Shown in pieces: positions 63,286-64,000 of a stretch of DNA of 64,000 nucleotides; positions within the stretch are counted from its first letter, which is position 1, and each line of letters opens with the position of its first letter. The position numbers were made by a program, and so were the translations under genes. The DNA comes from Myxococcaceae bacterium (lineage in GTDB: Bacteria > Myxococcota_A > Polyangia > Polyangiales > Ga0077539): assembly GCA_004297725.1 (NCBI GenBank), contig SCUS01000102.1, positions 83,901 through 147,900 on the forward strand, in the 5' to 3' direction. Below the pieces are notes generated by a model, which saw only the letters and a list, made by a program, of their open reading frames with translations, was not told the DNA's origin and searched no databases.

Positions 63286-64000
63286 TTACCGGGCCTGGTA
63301 CTCGCGACGACGGCGGCGCAGCAGCGCGAGCGCCCCGAGGCCCAGCGCCCACCAGCGAGCGCCCGCAGGGGTCGACCCCGCCGCGCGGCAGCCGCAGCCC
63401 TCCGCGGGCTGCTCGTAGAGCACCTCGCCCCCGTCGACCTCGCCCGCGTCGTCGGTCACCGCCGCGTCGTCGGCCGCGCCGCCGGAGTCTCGCGCCGTCC
63501 CGCTGTCGACCCTCACGGTGCCCGAGTCGCGGGTCGAGAGCGGGTCGTAGGCCTCGCCAACCAGCCGGAGCATCACCGTCGGAACCGACGGCGACGAGGT
63601 GGCGATGAGGAAGTCGGACTCGTAGGGGCCCTCGCGCGTGGGCGTGAAGCGCACCGAGAGCGGACGGGTGGCGCCGCCGTTGACGCAGAGCGGGTCGGTG
63701 GCGACCTCGAAGGCGGGCTCCGTCGGGGCGGTGGGGGTGAAGAGCACCGTGGCCCGACCGGGGTTGCTCAGGGTGATCACCTCGCGGCCCTGGCGACCGA
63801 GCTGGATGCGACCGAGGTCGACCCGGTACTCGGGCATGGTCGCGGCGCCCGGGAGCGTCAGCCGCACGCTCCGGTCGACGGACATCTGCTGCTCCATGGT
63901 GCTCGCGAAGGGGATCGCCTCGGAGAACTCCGAGGTGGTCGGCCGACAGAAGCCGAGGGCGCAGAGGTTGTAGACGGCCTCGACGCGGAGGCGGATGGAG
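63286..64000 (-). CDS. Surface protein with ASH-like domain and MYXO-CTERM-like tail (5' partial)
   Basis: The frame is open to the window edge, so the true start lies outside; ATG 63897 is not necessarily the start. The seen part has an immunoglobulin-like repeat (LGRQGREVITLSNPGRATVLF) like ASH/choice-of-anchor domains, then an Asp/Ser-rich linker and a tail EGCGCRAAG, hydrophobic helix, RRRRREYQAR. The tail is like that at 28672. Convergent with the MlaD gene, 7 bp away. Confidence 0.8.
   Translation of the reverse strand, partial: SIRLRVEAVYNLCALGFCRPTTSEFSEAIPFASTMEQQMSVDRSVRLTLPGAATMPEYRVDLGRIQLGRQGREVITLSNPGRATVLFTPTAPTEPAFEVATDPLCVNGGATRPLSVRFTPTREGPYESDFLIATSSPSVPTVMLRLVGEAYDPLSTRDSGTVRVDSGTARDSGGAADDAAVTDDAGEVDGGEVLYEQPAEGCGCRAAGSTPAGARWWALGLGALALLRRRRREYQAR

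Overview
This window is about 70% GC and densely coded. It looks like the chromosome of a Myxococcota (delta-proteobacterial) species, most likely of the Polyangia/Sandaracinaceae type. That placement is an inference from several marks seen together: two secreted proteins with a MYXO-CTERM-like tail (Cys-rich motif, hydrophobic helix, Arg cluster), a nidogen/DUF4215 protein, a Dickkopf-like Cys-repeat lipoprotein, a thrombospondin-type-3 surface protein, a Hanks-type Ser/Thr kinase, many lipoproteins and many GTG/TTG starts. I see no tRNA, rRNA, CRISPR array, insertion sequence or phage gene. Most same-strand neighbours overlap by 4 bp (ATGA or GTGA), so translational coupling is the rule.

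Layout. 1-1458: two methyltransferase genes, the first cut by the window edge. 1461-5330 (minus): three coupled genes, two unknown proteins and a RavA-like MoxR AAA+ ATPase. 5430-7021 (plus): a divergent pair, a small secreted protein and an OmpA-like lipoprotein. 7022-12819: lipoproteins, a 49-residue basic peptide with its own promoter and terminator-like hairpin, a TerB-like protein with an SDR, and a TPR/barrel protein coupled to a Ser/Thr kinase. 12797-28026: a surface-polysaccharide locus. On the minus strand it holds a methyltransferase, fcl, gmd (GDP-L-fucose), an asparagine-synthase-like amidotransferase, three glycosyltransferase-type proteins, a UDP-GlcNAc 2-epimerase and a GNAT enzyme. 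On the plus strand it holds an O-antigen-ligase/TPR fusion and a Wzc-type BY-kinase.

28033-34660: a lipoprotein, a MYXO-CTERM nidogen protein, leuS, a zinc-ribbon membrane protein, then a histidine kinase. 34657-39505 (minus): a four-gene metal-efflux operon in the order adaptor, CzcA-like RND pump, response regulator, histidine kinase. 39675-40892: a cytosolic leucine-rich-repeat protein. 40940-46144 (minus): the most interesting region, a LOV-domain (blue-light) hybrid histidine kinase coupled to a REC-EAL protein and followed by a TPR-GGDEF diguanylate cyclase. 46304-49924: a peptidase-like SH3 lipoprotein, two coupled cyclic-nucleotide-binding proteins and a DUF482/GNAT protein. 49952-52606: clpS-clpA. 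52758-52898: a 46-residue peptide with a C-terminal Cys cluster.

52907-58874: a copper island. A multicopper oxidase, a TolC-like protein and a His-tailed lipoprotein run leftwards; a cupredoxin and the CopA ATPase run rightwards. 58938-64000: cell-envelope genes, namely a C2-PDZ lipoprotein, a TSP3 barrel protein, an MlaD/MCE protein and a partial MYXO-CTERM protein.

Together the genes describe a cell that builds a fucose-containing surface polysaccharide, exports heavy metals by two separate routes, and appears to couple blue light to c-di-GMP turnover. Functions are inferred by eye from motifs and context. No database search was run.
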